Positions 8,056 through 17,192 of a DNA stretch of 64,000 nucleotides are shown piece by piece. The DNA is from Halobacillus kuroshimensis DSM 18393 (GTDB lineage: Bacteria > Bacillota > Bacilli > Bacillales > Halobacillaceae). Position 1 is the first letter of the stretch. Each line of letters starts with the position of its first letter. The stretch covers positions 53,692 to 117,691 of the forward strand of contig NZ_KE384438.1 of NCBI RefSeq assembly GCF_000425705.1, read 5' to 3'. The translations under genes were made by a program, and so were the position numbers. A model generated the notes under the pieces. That model did not search any database and had not been told where the DNA came from. It was given only the letters and a program-made list of their open reading frames with translations.

Positions 8056-9797
8056 GCCGTTTCCTCCTTTTCTTCCAGAGGAAGAGTGAAGCTGATCATC
8101 GTCCCCTGCCCGGGCTTGCTTTCGATGTGCAGCTTCGCGCCTTCCCCATGCATATATTCCAACCGTTTGTTTACATTATACAGACCAAATCCAGCCCCTT
8201 TATCTGAATCTACGACTTCGTCCCCAAGTTGTTGAAGACGCTCCGTATCAATCCCTCTGCCATTATCAGCGATGGATACGCGGACACAGGCGTCTTCCCT
8301 GTGAATGGTTAGAGTGATCCGGGCTTCTTCATTTTGATCCTTCACGCCATGCTTCATGCTGTTCTCCACTAAAGGCTGGAGCGTAAGCGGAGCGATCTTT
8401 GCAGATAGGGCAGATTCATCGATTTCATAATCAATCTTCAATCGGTCTACAAAGCGTGTTTCTTCTATTAATAGATAGGCACGCACGTGCTTCAACTCTT
8501 CGGCGAGACTGACCCGCGTTTTCGTTGTCGCCCCCAGATTCTGACGGAAAAATTTAGAGAGTGCGATGAGCAGGGAACGGGCTTTATCCGGCTCCGTCCG
8601 CGTCAAAGAAACGATAACGTTCAGCGAATTGAACAAAAAGTGTGGGTTCACCTGAGCCTGCAACGCCTTCACTTCAGCTTTTCTTGCCATCTCCTCTGCC
8701 TGGTCAGCATCTGCCAGTTCAAGCTGCTGGCTGAGGAGGGCGCTCAGCCCCTGAATCAGTTCCAGAAGAACCGTTGAAATTTCTTTCTCTGTTCTTACAT
8801 AAAATTTCAATGTTCCCACCACTTCATCCCGTTTTTTCAGAGGTACGATGACAGCCGCTCCCAAAGGACAGTCCTTGTTCCGACACTGAATATCCTCATG
8901 TCCGGCAATGACACGCCGCCCGGAATAAATCACTTCTCTCGTTGCATCGGTTTGAATGGATTCCCCGTAATGATGGTGATCATCAGCCAGGCCGACATGG
9001 GCAAGAATCGTCTGTTTATCTGTCATAGATATAGCGCTTACATCAACTTCGTCATAAATGATCCGGCAAGCTCTTGCTGCCGATTCTTTCGTCAAGCCTT
9101 TACGCAGGTGGGCAACCGTCAATTCAGCCAGTTTCAGGGCCTTCTGCGCTTGAACAGCACCTGCTTTCTCCTCCTCATTTAACACATTACGGATAATGAG
9201 CAGAAAAAGGGCTGACCCGACACCATTGGCAGCAATCATGGGAAGACCGATTTCCTGGACCAGCTCCCACGCTCTTGTAAACGGCTGGGCCATCAGGAGA
9301 ATGATTCCCATTTGGATCGTCTCTGCCAGAGCACCGACGAACAACGCCGTTTTCAGCTTCAAGGGCTTCCCTTTTTTATGAAAAAATCCGGCAATCAAAC
9401 CAGCAACGACAGCGGAAACACCACAGGCCAGACCTGTAAATCCCCCGAGGAAATACCGGTGAAACCCTGCAATCAACCCTGCCCCAAGGCCGATCCGCCA
9501 ACCACCGAACAGACCAGCGGCCACGATACCGATGACCCTGGAGTTCGCCAGTGCCTCTGTATCCACCAGCTGATACGCCCAACGACCGAATTCCAGGGAA
9601 CTCGTATCATACGTAATGCCTGTATAGGTGCCGATCATTCCGAACAGGCCAAAAAATCCGATCGCAGTCATCTGCTGCTTCCCTGTTAACATCTTCTGGT
9701 CGGCCAGTTCACGGAAAAAATGGAACCGGGTGAATATAAAGGCTGCCGTGACGATGATTCCAAGCCGTTCCAGCATAGGAAGAAAAAGTTCAAACAT
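8052..9797 (-). CDS. lytS: LytS-type membrane sensor histidine kinase
   Basis: A 581-residue kinase. The first ~200 residues contain the 5TMR_LYT membrane sensor with its glycine-rich NSRVIGIVAAGLFGGWRIG and GAGLIAGFHRYFLGG motifs. Next come a GAF-like region (~220-350), the His_kinase dimerisation segment QAQVNPHFLFNSLN carrying the phospho-His, and a HATPase domain (LQPLVENSMKHGV, then ADNGRGID and GAGFGLYNVNKRL). It should sense extracellular pyruvate or a related signal and phosphorylate LytT, whose gene overlaps its end. GAGG precedes the ATG. It is divergent from the amidase gene at 9912, sharing a ~110-bp promoter region. Confidence 0.92.
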   Translation of the reverse strand: MFELFLPMLERLGIIVTAAFIFTRFHFFRELADQKMLTGKQQMTAIGFFGLFGMIGTYTGITYDTSSLEFGRWAYQLVDTEALANSRVIGIVAAGLFGGWRIGLGAGLIAGFHRYFLGGFTGLACGVSAVVAGLIAGFFHKKGKPLKLKTALFVGALAETIQMGIILLMAQPFTRAWELVQEIGLPMIAANGVGSALFLLIIRNVLNEEEKAGAVQAQKALKLAELTVAHLRKGLTKESAARACRIIYDEVDVSAISMTDKQTILAHVGLADDHHHYGESIQTDATREVIYSGRRVIAGHEDIQCRNKDCPLGAAVIVPLKKRDEVVGTLKFYVRTEKEISTVLLELIQGLSALLSQQLELADADQAEEMARKAEVKALQAQVNPHFLFNSLNVIVSLTRTEPDKARSLLIALSKFFRQNLGATTKTRVSLAEELKHVRAYLLIEETRFVDRLKIDYEIDESALSAKIAPLTLQPLVENSMKHGVKDQNEEARITLTIHREDACVRVSIADNGRGIDTERLQQLGDEVVDSDKGAGFGLYNVNKRLEYMHGEGAKLHIESKPGQGTMISFTLPLEEKEETA

Positions 9798-9911
9798 CGC
9801 ACATTCCTCTTTCTACCTTTTTTTCTATTGTAGCACGCTTCCTAAAAAGACACGGAATGCAGGAAAACGTCAGAATTATTTGATACACTAGGAAAAAATG
9901 AGGTGATGATA

Positions 9912-10694
9912 ATGAAAACGAAGATCGCTATGATTCAAATGGATATTGCCTTCGGTGATCCGTCTGCCAATCGGAATGCGGCGGAGGCCAAAATAAAGGA
10001 AGCGGCCGACCAGGGAAGTACTTTGATTCTGCTTCCAGAGCTTTGGACAACCGGGTATGACCTGACACGCCTGGGAGAAATCGCTGAAGACCTGGAAGGA
10101 CCGACCCACCAGCTGTTGAAGAAGCTTGCCCGCGACAACAGGGTAACCATTGCAGGTTCCATCGCTGAACGGGACAAGGAGTCCTTTTATAACACGATGG
10201 TCGCTTACAATGAACACGGGGAACGTGTGCTGAACTATCGTAAAGTCCACTTATTCCGTCTGATGGACGAAGAAAAATATCTCGAGTCCGGAGACACGCA
10301 GGGAAACTTCCACTTACATAACATACCGCTGGCGGGAGCCATCTGCTACGACATCCGCTTCCCTGAATGGATGCGTACAGAAATGCTCGACGGAGCCCGC
10401 GGCCTGTTGGTTGTCGCAGAATGGCCGAAGCCTCGCGTCGATCACTGGCGCAGTCTGTTAATCAGCCGTGCTATTGAAAACCAATGCTTCGTCATGGCCT
10501 GCAACCGCTCCGGTTCCGACCCGAATAATACATTCGGCGGGCACTCGCTCATCATTGATCCGTGGGGGACGATTGTAGCCGAAGGAGGGCTGGGCGAAGA
10601 AATCGTATACGGAGATGTCGATTTTTCCGAGGTGGAGGCGATCCGGAAGCAGATCCCGATTTTCCAGGACCGCCGTCCTGACCTCTATCAGTGA
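9912..10694 (+). CDS. mtnU: Carbon-nitrogen hydrolase, MtnU/omega-amidase-like
   Basis: A 260-residue nitrilase-superfamily amidase. The catalytic triad is visible: Glu in LILLPELWTTGYD, Lys in NYRKVHLF and Cys in GAICYDIRFPEW. It resembles Bacillus MtnU (YkrU), an omega-amidase associated with methionine salvage that hydrolyses alpha-ketoglutaramate or alpha-keto-succinamate made by glutamine-dependent transamination. Supporting that, an MtnE-like aminotransferase gene lies 2.8 kb downstream at 13461. A GTG and an ATG in frame precede the chosen start, but they are part of the GAGGTGATG ribosome site. Other nitrilase-family amidases cannot be excluded. Confidence 0.85.
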   Translation: MKTKIAMIQMDIAFGDPSANRNAAEAKIKEAADQGSTLILLPELWTTGYDLTRLGEIAEDLEGPTHQLLKKLARDNRVTIAGSIAERDKESFYNTMVAYNEHGERVLNYRKVHLFRLMDEEKYLESGDTQGNFHLHNIPLAGAICYDIRFPEWMRTEMLDGARGLLVVAEWPKPRVDHWRSLLISRAIENQCFVMACNRSGSDPNNTFGGHSLIIDPWGTIVAEGGLGEEIVYGDVDFSEVEAIRKQIPIFQDRRPDLYQ

Positions 10695-10798
10695 TTTCGT
10701 TGATGTCTATGAAAAAAATGGATATCTGCTTAAAATAATAGATATACGGAAGATGAAATCGATATTTCTCCCAATAAATCGATAGTCACTTCATCATT

Positions 10799-10834
10799 AA
10801 AAAACCGCCGGCCCTTCACAGGTCCGACGGTTTT
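10799..10834. terminator. Bidirectional terminator
   Basis: An 11-bp stem with one mismatch (AAAACCGCCGG and CCGACGGTTTT) between the convergent amidase and NO synthase genes, with T-run on the right and A-run on the left. Confidence 0.75.
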
Positions 10835-10835
10835 C

Positions 10836-11909
10836 TTATTCATAGGCTGGCGTCTGATAGAAATAATTCGGTGAATCCATCCGGTTTTCGTAAGAAGAAT
10901 GGAAAATGTGCGTCGCGGCGGGCGATACAGGTGGAATCAACCAAGTCCAATCACCTGTTGCCTGACGTCCACATTTATTTTCTTTCTGTTCAAACCGCTG
11001 AAACTGCTTGGCTGCCGTATGATGATCGACGATGTTCACTCCATCCGTCTGGTAGGAATGAAGAACGGCCTGATTCAATTCGATCAAAGCCCGGTCCTTC
11101 CATAACGATGCATTGCGGCGGGTATCCAGCCCCATCGCTTCAGCGACTGCCGGAAGCAGATCATAACGGAATTCATCAGCCAGGTTACGGGCACCAATTT
11201 CCGTTTCCATGTACCACCCGTTGAACGGCGCCGCTGTATAATTCAACCCGCCGATTTCAAGACGCATATCGGAAATAATCGGCACAGCATACCATTTCAA
11301 CTTCAAATCCTTAAACCAGTCAAAATCCGGATGCCTCAGCGGGACTTCCAAAATTTTTTCCTGAGGGATTTCAAACCACTGCGGCTGCTCATGATCCGCT
11401 TCAATGACCAAAGGCAGGATATCATAGGCTGTTCCTTCCCCCTGCCACCCAAGCTGTTGACAGCGTTTAGTGAATGCCACGGAAGCCGGGTCCCCGGTCA
11501 CCGTCCCATTTTCTTCATAGCCGGCGTACCGGATCAGCTGGTGATTCCAAAGCCGGACCTGGTGCTCTTCCGTTTCCGGTTTGAAAATAGTGATCGTTGA
11601 ACGGATCCGTCCTCCATTCGTAGCGTAATCGATGTGGTCAAACAAGGCATCGCGCATAGCTTCGGGTGTATCAAGATGGCGGGCATCAAAGACGCGCAGC
11701 GTGTCCCAGAACAGACGGCCGATACAACGGTTGCTGTTCCGCCATGCCACCTTGGCACCGAATTCCAATTCCGTAGAGGTATGGGTATAAGTGCCTTCCT
11801 CATTGATGGACTGCCGGATTTCATCCAGTCGGTCCTCCACTCCGGAAAGCTGTTGCTCATAGTAGAACAGGCGGATGAATTCCTCCGCCTTTGTATATAG
11901 ATCTGTATT
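10836..11909 (-). CDS. nos: Nitric oxide synthase oxygenase
   Basis: A 357-residue bacterial NO synthase lacking a reductase domain, as in Bacillus subtilis Nos. The heme thiolate Cys is in [13 protein letters not shown]. The substrate-binding Glu lies in [15 protein letters not shown], and the pterin-side [17 protein letters not shown] is intact. It oxidises L-arginine to citrulline and NO using electrons from a general flavodoxin or reductase. NO protects bacilli against oxidative stress. The start is GTG ([12 protein letters not shown]); the frame opens upstream through the AGGAGG ribosome site. It lies 70 bp downstream of the CoA-disulfide reductase gene on the same strand, a possible redox-protection operon. 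Confidence 0.95.
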   Translation of the reverse strand, partial: NTDLYTKAEEFIRLFYYEQQLSGVEDRLDEIRQSINEEGTYTHTSTELEFGAKVAWRNSNRCIGRLFWDTLRVFDARHLDTPEAMRDALFDHIDYATNGGRIRSTITIFKPETEEHQVRLWNHQLIRYAGYEENGTVTGDPASVAFTKRCQQLGWQGEGTAYDILPLVIEADHEQPQWFEIPQEKILEVPLRHPDFDWFKDLKLKWYAVPIISDMRLEIGGLNYTAAPFNGWYMETEIGARNLADEFRYDLLPAVAEAMGLDTRRNASLWKDRALIELNQAVLHSYQTDGVNIVDHHTAAKQFQRFEQKENKCGRQATGDWTWLIPPVSPAATHIFHSSYENRMDSPNYFYQTPAYE

Positions 11910-11979
11910 CACAGCATGACATCCTCCTGTAGGTTGCTCATCCCCCATCCTACCATATTCCCATAGAATCCCCTATCGA

Positions 11980-13311
11980 TCAGTCTGCTTTACGTGCCGC
12001 CTGCTGGATCGGATCCCATACGCTGTTATAAGGAGGCGCATAGCTGAGATCCAGATCCTGCAGATCATCCACCTTCATTTTGTGGAACAAGGCGGTGGCA
12101 AGGACGTCGATCCGTTTGTCCACCCCGTCCTTTCCTATGATCTGACCACCCAGAAGCTGGCGGGTTTCCGCATCGTAAATCACTTTTACAGTCATCGGGT
12201 TATCCTTGGAGTAGTAACCCGCTTCATGTGTGGATTGGACAGTCATCGTCTTCACAGGAAATTTCTCCTGTTCGGCTTCCCGTACGGACAGGCCGGTGCG
12301 CCCTAGCGTCAAATCGAAGAATTTCAAAATGGATGTGCCTGTAATTCCACGGAAAGGTGTACGGACACCTGCCATATTCAATCCTGCGATCTGCCCCTGT
12401 TTGTTGGCATGGGTTCCCAGCGGGATGTAATCCATTTTTTCCTTGACCCGGTGATATTGAACAGCACAATCACCCGCGGCATAAATGTCCAGAATGCTGG
12501 TTTCCATAAAAGCATTCACGGCTACAGCGTCTTTGATCCCTTTGTATATGCCTGTCCCTTCAAGAAATGATGTATTGGGGGTCACACCAGCAGCCACAAG
12601 AACGAGATCCGTTGCATACGTCCCTTTGTCCGTGACAACAGTTTCCACCTGTCCATCCCCCCTGAATCCTTCGACAGATTCATTGAGGTGGAGTTCCAAA
12701 CCATTTGTGCGGGCCTCCTCATGCACCAGTTCACCCATGTCTTCATCAAAAATTTTCGCAAGCTGAGCACCACGGTCAATGATTCTCACCTGTTTTCCAA
12801 GTGCGCGGTAGCTTTCCGCCATTTCGAGGCCGATATACCCTCCACCGATAATCGTTACATGTTCCGTATCTTCCGTCGTTCCTGCTATGATTTCCTCAAT
12901 ATCAGGAATGGTCTTCAACGTGTAAATACCATCCAGATGCCGTCCCTTCCAGGGAGGGACGATGGGAGAAGCTCCGGAAGCAATCAACAGCTTATCGTAC
13001 GTGATTTCCACCTGTTCATCACCGTCAAGGTTTCTGGCGTAGATTTTCTTCCGGTCACAATCCACCTGTTCCACTTCATGACGGATGCGTACATCAATGC
13101 CGTATTTCTCACGGAAGGTTTCCGGTCTTCTTGCAATGAGGTCTTCCGTTGAATCCACCACACCTTTCAGTACATAGGGCAGACCGCACTGGCCGTAGGA
13201 AGTAATCTCCCCTTTCTCCAGTACTGTAATGGTACCGCCTTCTGTGTTACGAACGATCTGCATCGCCGCACTCATACCGGCCGCATCGCCGCCAATGATC
13301 ACATAATCCAT
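11980..13311 (-). CDS. CoA-disulfide reductase-like FAD/NAD oxidoreductase
   Basis: A 443-residue flavoprotein of the class with a single active-site cysteine, here in SYGQCGLPYVL near residue 45. Residues 1-30 form the FAD-binding Rossmann motif (YVIIGGDAAGMSAA), about 150-180 the NAD(P)-binding GGGYIGLEMAESY, and 265-290 the second FAD contact (IYAAGDCA). The C-terminal dimerisation domain contains SYAPPYNSVWDPI. It should reduce CoA disulfide, or NADH-linked peroxide or oxygen, to keep low-molecular-weight thiols reduced. The upstream GTG is rejected because AAGGAG lies eight bases before the ATG at 13311. It precedes nos on the same strand. Confidence 0.85.
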   Translation of the reverse strand: MDYVIIGGDAAGMSAAMQIVRNTEGGTITVLEKGEITSYGQCGLPYVLKGVVDSTEDLIARRPETFREKYGIDVRIRHEVEQVDCDRKKIYARNLDGDEQVEITYDKLLIASGASPIVPPWKGRHLDGIYTLKTIPDIEEIIAGTTEDTEHVTIIGGGYIGLEMAESYRALGKQVRIIDRGAQLAKIFDEDMGELVHEEARTNGLELHLNESVEGFRGDGQVETVVTDKGTYATDLVLVAAGVTPNTSFLEGTGIYKGIKDAVAVNAFMETSILDIYAAGDCAVQYHRVKEKMDYIPLGTHANKQGQIAGLNMAGVRTPFRGITGTSILKFFDLTLGRTGLSVREAEQEKFPVKTMTVQSTHEAGYYSKDNPMTVKVIYDAETRQLLGGQIIGKDGVDKRIDVLATALFHKMKVDDLQDLDLSYAPPYNSVWDPIQQAARKAD

Positions 13312-13460
13312 TCTTTCCACTCCTTTTCCTGTTTGCAGACGTTCCTTCTATCTTTACTTCTTTACCATTAATGTTCCCACTCAAACTTCCGTCATGTTAC
13401 ACTGTCTATATTATCTTTTTGTTCGACTTTTCCAAAAACATATGTCTGAGGTGACCATCC

Positions 13461-14633
13461 ATGAAAGAATTCCAAACATCCAAAGCCATCCAGCGTCTGC
13501 CGGATCAATTTTTCGCAACGCTGATTGATAAATTAAATGCCTATGAAAATAAAGGCTGGGACACCATTAATCTGGGTCAGGGGAACCCGGATCAGCCGAC
13601 TCCTGATCACATTGTTGAATCCCTTAAGGAAGCTGCCGACAACCCTGAATTTCATCAGTACCCTCCTTTCCACGGATATCCGTTCTTTAAGGAAGCGATC
13701 GCTGAGTTTTACAAGCGCGAGTATGATGTAGACCTGGACCCCGAAACAGAGATCGCCATCATGCCCGGCAGTAAAACCGGTCTGGTGGAGTTAAGCCAGT
13801 GCTTCCTTGATCCTGGAGATGTCGCGCTCGTGCCTGATCCCGGATACCCGGATTATTGGTCAGGAATCGAAATGGTCGGAGCGGAAATGAAGCCGATGCC
13901 GCTGCTGGCTGAAAACCAATTCCTTCCTGACTATGAAGCTATTGATGCCGAAAGCTGGGAAAAAGCCAGGCTTATGTTCCTCAATTATCCGAACAATCCC
14001 ACCGGGGCAACAGCGGACAAGGCTTTTTACGAAGAAACGATCAAAGAAGCCGAAAAGCATGATGTCTGTGTGATTCATGATTTTGCCTATGGAGCCATCG
14101 GTTTTGACGGCGTCAAACCGCTCAGTTTCATGCAGGTGGAAGGTGCCAAAAATGTCGGTGTAGAAGTCTACACGATGTCCAAAACCTTTAACATGGCCGG
14201 CTGGCGCGTGGCCTTCGCCGTTGGGAACCCCAGCGTTATTAAAGCCATCGAAACCATCCAGGACCACTATTTCTGCAGTATTTTCGGCGGCCTCCAGAAA
14301 GCGTCTGCTACAGCTCTCCTAAGTTCCCAGGCTGGTGTAGAGGAACTGGCGGCTACGTATGAGCATCGCCGCGACCTTCTTTTATCCGGGTTGGAAGAGG
14401 CTGGATACCATGTAGAGCCATGCAAAGGTTCATTCTTCGCCTGGCTGCGCGTGCCGGAAGGCTATACCTCCCAGTCCTTTGCAGATGCTCTGCTTGAGGA
14501 AACCGGATTGTTTGTGGCGCCCGGCATCGGGTTTGGAGCGAGTGGCGAAGGATATGTACGGATCGGCTTGAATAATTCAGAAGAAACACTGCAGGATGCT
14601 GTTGTACGCTTCAAAAAATTCGCAGAAAAATAG
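13461..14633 (+). CDS. mtnE: PLP aminotransferase, MtnE-like
   Basis: A 390-residue fold-type I aminotransferase. It begins with a conserved salvage-family pattern (LPDQFFATLIDKLNAYENKG, then INLGQGNPDQPTP). The PLP lysine is in YTMSKTFNMAGWRV. NYPNNPTGATA and the Asp in CVIHDFAYGAIGFDG contact the cofactor. Close similarity to Bacillus MtnE suggests it converts 4-methylthio-2-oxobutyrate to methionine with glutamine as donor, pairing with the MtnU-like amidase at 9912. The other mtn genes are not in the window, so assignment to salvage is an inference. It is followed by a strong terminator. Confidence 0.85.
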   Translation: MKEFQTSKAIQRLPDQFFATLIDKLNAYENKGWDTINLGQGNPDQPTPDHIVESLKEAADNPEFHQYPPFHGYPFFKEAIAEFYKREYDVDLDPETEIAIMPGSKTGLVELSQCFLDPGDVALVPDPGYPDYWSGIEMVGAEMKPMPLLAENQFLPDYEAIDAESWEKARLMFLNYPNNPTGATADKAFYEETIKEAEKHDVCVIHDFAYGAIGFDGVKPLSFMQVEGAKNVGVEVYTMSKTFNMAGWRVAFAVGNPSVIKAIETIQDHYFCSIFGGLQKASATALLSSQAGVEELAATYEHRRDLLLSGLEEAGYHVEPCKGSFFAWLRVPEGYTSQSFADALLEETGLFVAPGIGFGASGEGYVRIGLNNSEETLQDAVVRFKKFAEK

Positions 14634-14637
14634 ACAT

Positions 14638-14674
14638 CAAAAACGCCTGTTCTACAAGGAACAGGCGTTTTTTT
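14638..14674 (+). terminator. Intrinsic terminator after the aminotransferase gene
   Basis: A 13-bp perfect stem (AAAACGCCTGTTC and complement), 6-nt loop and seven T, immediately after the stop codon. Confidence 0.9.
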
Positions 14675-14792
14675 GTTGAAATTCTTCTTAATCATTTCGA
14701 TTTTATCGTAAAATAAAAGTTGCACTTTTATTGTAAATCGATTTAAATATATATTATACAAAGATCACACATATCTTATAGGAGGGGTTTGA

Positions 14793-14960
14793 ATGTACGC
14801 GCTTGTACGAAAAGACAGCAGTGTAATTGAAATCCTCAGGGATCCCATCGACCGGAGAGAACGGATATTCACTCGCAAAGAAGATGCAAAGGAATATGCC
14901 GATAAACTCAACGTGTTAATTGCCCATGGACCTAAATGGGAAATAGAGAAGTATTTGTAA
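14793..14960 (+). CDS. 55-residue hypothetical protein
   Basis: A short, highly charged protein starting MYALVRKDSSVIEILRD and ending GPKWEIEKYL, with predicted alpha-beta-alpha character and no membrane helix. AGGAGGGG lies six bases before the ATG, an excellent site. A bidirectional terminator follows 90 bp after the stop and another terminator separates it from the aminotransferase, so it has its own promoter. Codon use is like its neighbours. The family was not recognised. Confidence 0.7.
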   Translation: MYALVRKDSSVIEILRDPIDRRERIFTRKEDAKEYADKLNVLIAHGPKWEIEKYL

Positions 14961-15051
14961 CATCACTCCTCCCTTTCCACTACTATTTATCCTTATGCAG
15001 CCTTTCTGACGGCAGAAGAATTTTGGTGAACCCACAACGATATAATACCAA

Positions 15052-15088
15052 AAAAACCCGGACCTTTTTAGAAAAGGTCCGGGTTTTT
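15052..15088. terminator. Bidirectional terminator
   Basis: A stem of more than 15 bp (AAAAACCCGGACCTTTT and complement) with a short loop, between the 55-residue gene and the convergent aldehyde dehydrogenase. Confidence 0.9.
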
Positions 15089-15095
15089 CATTTGA

Positions 15096-16550
15096 TTAAA
15101 ATGGGTATTCACGATAGCCATTCATGACTCCGATCCATTTTACGGTTGTAAATTTGTCGAGGGCCCACTCGCCACCGAAACGACCGAGGCCTGACTCTTT
15201 TTCTCCTCCGAAAGCGACATGCGCTTCATCGTTCACAGACTGATCATTGATGTGAATCATACCCGTTTCCACACGCTTCGCTACTTCGACTCCGCGGTGG
15301 ACATCACGGGTGAAAACAGACCCACTTAAACCGTAAGGAGAACCATTCGCGACTGTAATCGCTTCTTCCTCAGAAGACACTTTGATGACAGAAGCTACAG
15401 GGCCGAACACTTCATTATTGGCAATCGGCATATCGTTGGTGACACCGGTCAGCACCGTCGGCTGCAGAACATTTCCGTCTGCTTCTCCACCCGTAAGCAC
15501 TTCTGCCCCTTGGTCAAGGGTCTTTTGCAGGTCTTCCTGGATGCGCTCGACAGCTTCGCGGTTGATCAATGGTCCGACCGCCGTATCTTTTTCAGAAGGG
15601 TCACCGACTTTCAGGCTTTCCACTTTCTGTTTGAACTGCTCGACGAACGTATCATGAACACTTTCATGAACGATGATTCTGTTCAGAGACATGCAGATCT
15701 GGCCCTGGTGCAGGAATTTACCGAAAGCAGCGGCCTGCACGGCTTTTTCCACATCTGCATCATCAAGGACGATCATGGCGTTGTTCCCGCCAAGTTCAAG
15801 CGCTGTGTCTTTAATGTGTTTACCGGCCAGCTCTCCGATATGGCTGCCCACTTCTGTTGAACCGGTAAAGGAGATCAGCTTCGCGGCCGGGTGAGTAACA
15901 AAAGCGTCGCCAATTTCAGATCCTCGACCGACAACAACGTTGATCACACCTTCCGGGAAGCCGGCTTCTTCAAATAAATCAGCAATGAGCAGGCCGGACG
16001 TTACCGGTGCATCAGAAGCTGGTTTAACGACGACCGTATTTCCTGTCGCAACAGCCGGCGCAATGGATCTCAAAGCAAGGTGGAATGGGAAGTTCCACGG
16101 GCCGATAATGCCGATTACCCCTTTAGGAGAGCGGTAGACCCGGTTTTCCTTACCCGGCGTGTTGGACGGAAGAATTGTGCCGGACATTCTCGTCGGGAAG
16201 CTGGCCGATTCACGGATGATGGACACAGCCGCCTGATATTCTACTTCAGCTTTGACAATCGTACTTCCGGATTCCTTCACAAGCCAGTCGACGATTTCTT
16301 CTTTTCGCTCCTGCACGACGTGAAGCAGCTTATCAAAATACGTCTGCTTCTCGGCAGGCAGCGTTGTCATCCAGCCTTCCTGCGCCTGGACAGCCGCGTC
16401 ATATGCCTCATTCAAATCGTCTTGGTTGGCGGACGGGATCGATGCGATGGACTGTTCTGTATATGGATTGACATTCTCTACAAATTTCTCACTGGAGCCG
16501 TTTTTCCATTGGCCATTGATATATTGTTTCGTAAATGTTTGTGGACTCAT
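15096..16550 (-). CDS. NAD(P)-dependent aldehyde dehydrogenase (YfmT-like)
   Basis: A 484-residue aldehyde dehydrogenase. The catalytic Cys is in GQICMSLNR, the general base Glu in ALELGGNNAMIVL and the cofactor motif in SFTGSTEVGSHIG. The oxyanion Asn is in GIIGPWNFPFHLAL. The region resembles Bacillus YfmT and other benzaldehyde/vanillin-type dehydrogenases, which oxidise aromatic or aliphatic aldehydes to acids; the true substrate is not evident. The start MSPQTFTKQYINGQ follows GGAGGT by nine bases; the 22 extra upstream codons are non-coding. It stands between two terminators and is followed upstream by an acetyltransferase gene on the same strand. Confidence 0.88.
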   Translation of the reverse strand: MSPQTFTKQYINGQWKNGSSEKFVENVNPYTEQSIASIPSANQDDLNEAYDAAVQAQEGWMTTLPAEKQTYFDKLLHVVQERKEEIVDWLVKESGSTIVKAEVEYQAAVSIIRESASFPTRMSGTILPSNTPGKENRVYRSPKGVIGIIGPWNFPFHLALRSIAPAVATGNTVVVKPASDAPVTSGLLIADLFEEAGFPEGVINVVVGRGSEIGDAFVTHPAAKLISFTGSTEVGSHIGELAGKHIKDTALELGGNNAMIVLDDADVEKAVQAAAFGKFLHQGQICMSLNRIIVHESVHDTFVEQFKQKVESLKVGDPSEKDTAVGPLINREAVERIQEDLQKTLDQGAEVLTGGEADGNVLQPTVLTGVTNDMPIANNEVFGPVASVIKVSSEEEAITVANGSPYGLSGSVFTRDVHRGVEVAKRVETGMIHINDQSVNDEAHVAFGGEKESGLGRFGGEWALDKFTTVKWIGVMNGYREYPF

Positions 16551-16625
16551 TTCTATATTACCTCCATTTAGGAACTTTACAGGGCTATCATTCCCGCCTG
16601 GATACCTTTCAAACATTTGGGCACT

Positions 16626-17075
16626 TTACAAATTTTTCTTCATATCGACGTGGGGAATACCGTCTTCCAAATAGACTCCGGTCATTTCCTCAAAGCCGAA
16701 GGAAGCGTAAAACCCTCTTAAATGCTCCTGTCCTGAAAGCAGGATGTGATCGGTATTATAGTTCGTTTCAACAGCTTGAATCGCTTTATCCATTAACCTT
16801 CGTGCCGTTCCTTTTCCACGGTAATCCTTATGTACAATGACACGGCCGATGCTGTAGGAGTTATGATCCTCTACAGGGGGCACAATCCGGCAGTAGGCAG
16901 CTACTCTTCCTGCATCCTCCAGCCAGATGTGCAGACATTCGGGGTCTCGTCCGTCAATCTCTGGATAAGGGCATGCCTGTTCCACGACAAATACTTCGAC
17001 GCGTAATTTTAAAATGCTGTACAGTTCCTCTTTTGTCAGCTGCTCATACGTTTTTTCCTTCCAGTTCAAGTCCAT
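16626..17075 (-). CDS. ElaA family GNAT acetyltransferase
   Basis: A 149-residue acetyltransferase of the ElaA group. The N-terminal LYSILKLRVEVFVVEQACPYPEIDG is the hallmark, followed by the acetyl-CoA loop VHKDYRGKGTARRLMDKAI and the C-terminal FYASFGFEEMTGVYLEDGIPHVDM. The substrate is unknown. A ribosome site (GAGGGAGAGTG) lies upstream of the ATG. It precedes the aldehyde dehydrogenase with a 75-bp gap that contains that gene's ribosome site, so cotranscription is possible. Confidence 0.85.
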   Translation of the reverse strand: MDLNWKEKTYEQLTKEELYSILKLRVEVFVVEQACPYPEIDGRDPECLHIWLEDAGRVAAYCRIVPPVEDHNSYSIGRVIVHKDYRGKGTARRLMDKAIQAVETNYNTDHILLSGQEHLRGFYASFGFEEMTGVYLEDGIPHVDMKKNL

Positions 17076-17192
17076 TCCTGATCACTCTCCCTCTATTTTC
17101 CTACAATTATGACGGTTTTAACAAAAGAAGGGAAGGGAATTATAAGGAAGGCTCTTTCATAACAATCCCACCCAAAAAAGGAGGGAACACCA

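Noticed and set aside
10751..10794. Nested inverted repeats GATGAA...ATCGAT...ATCGAT...TTCATC after the amidase gene
   Set aside because: The arms are only six bases each with long spacers, and a proper terminator follows. Probably chance.
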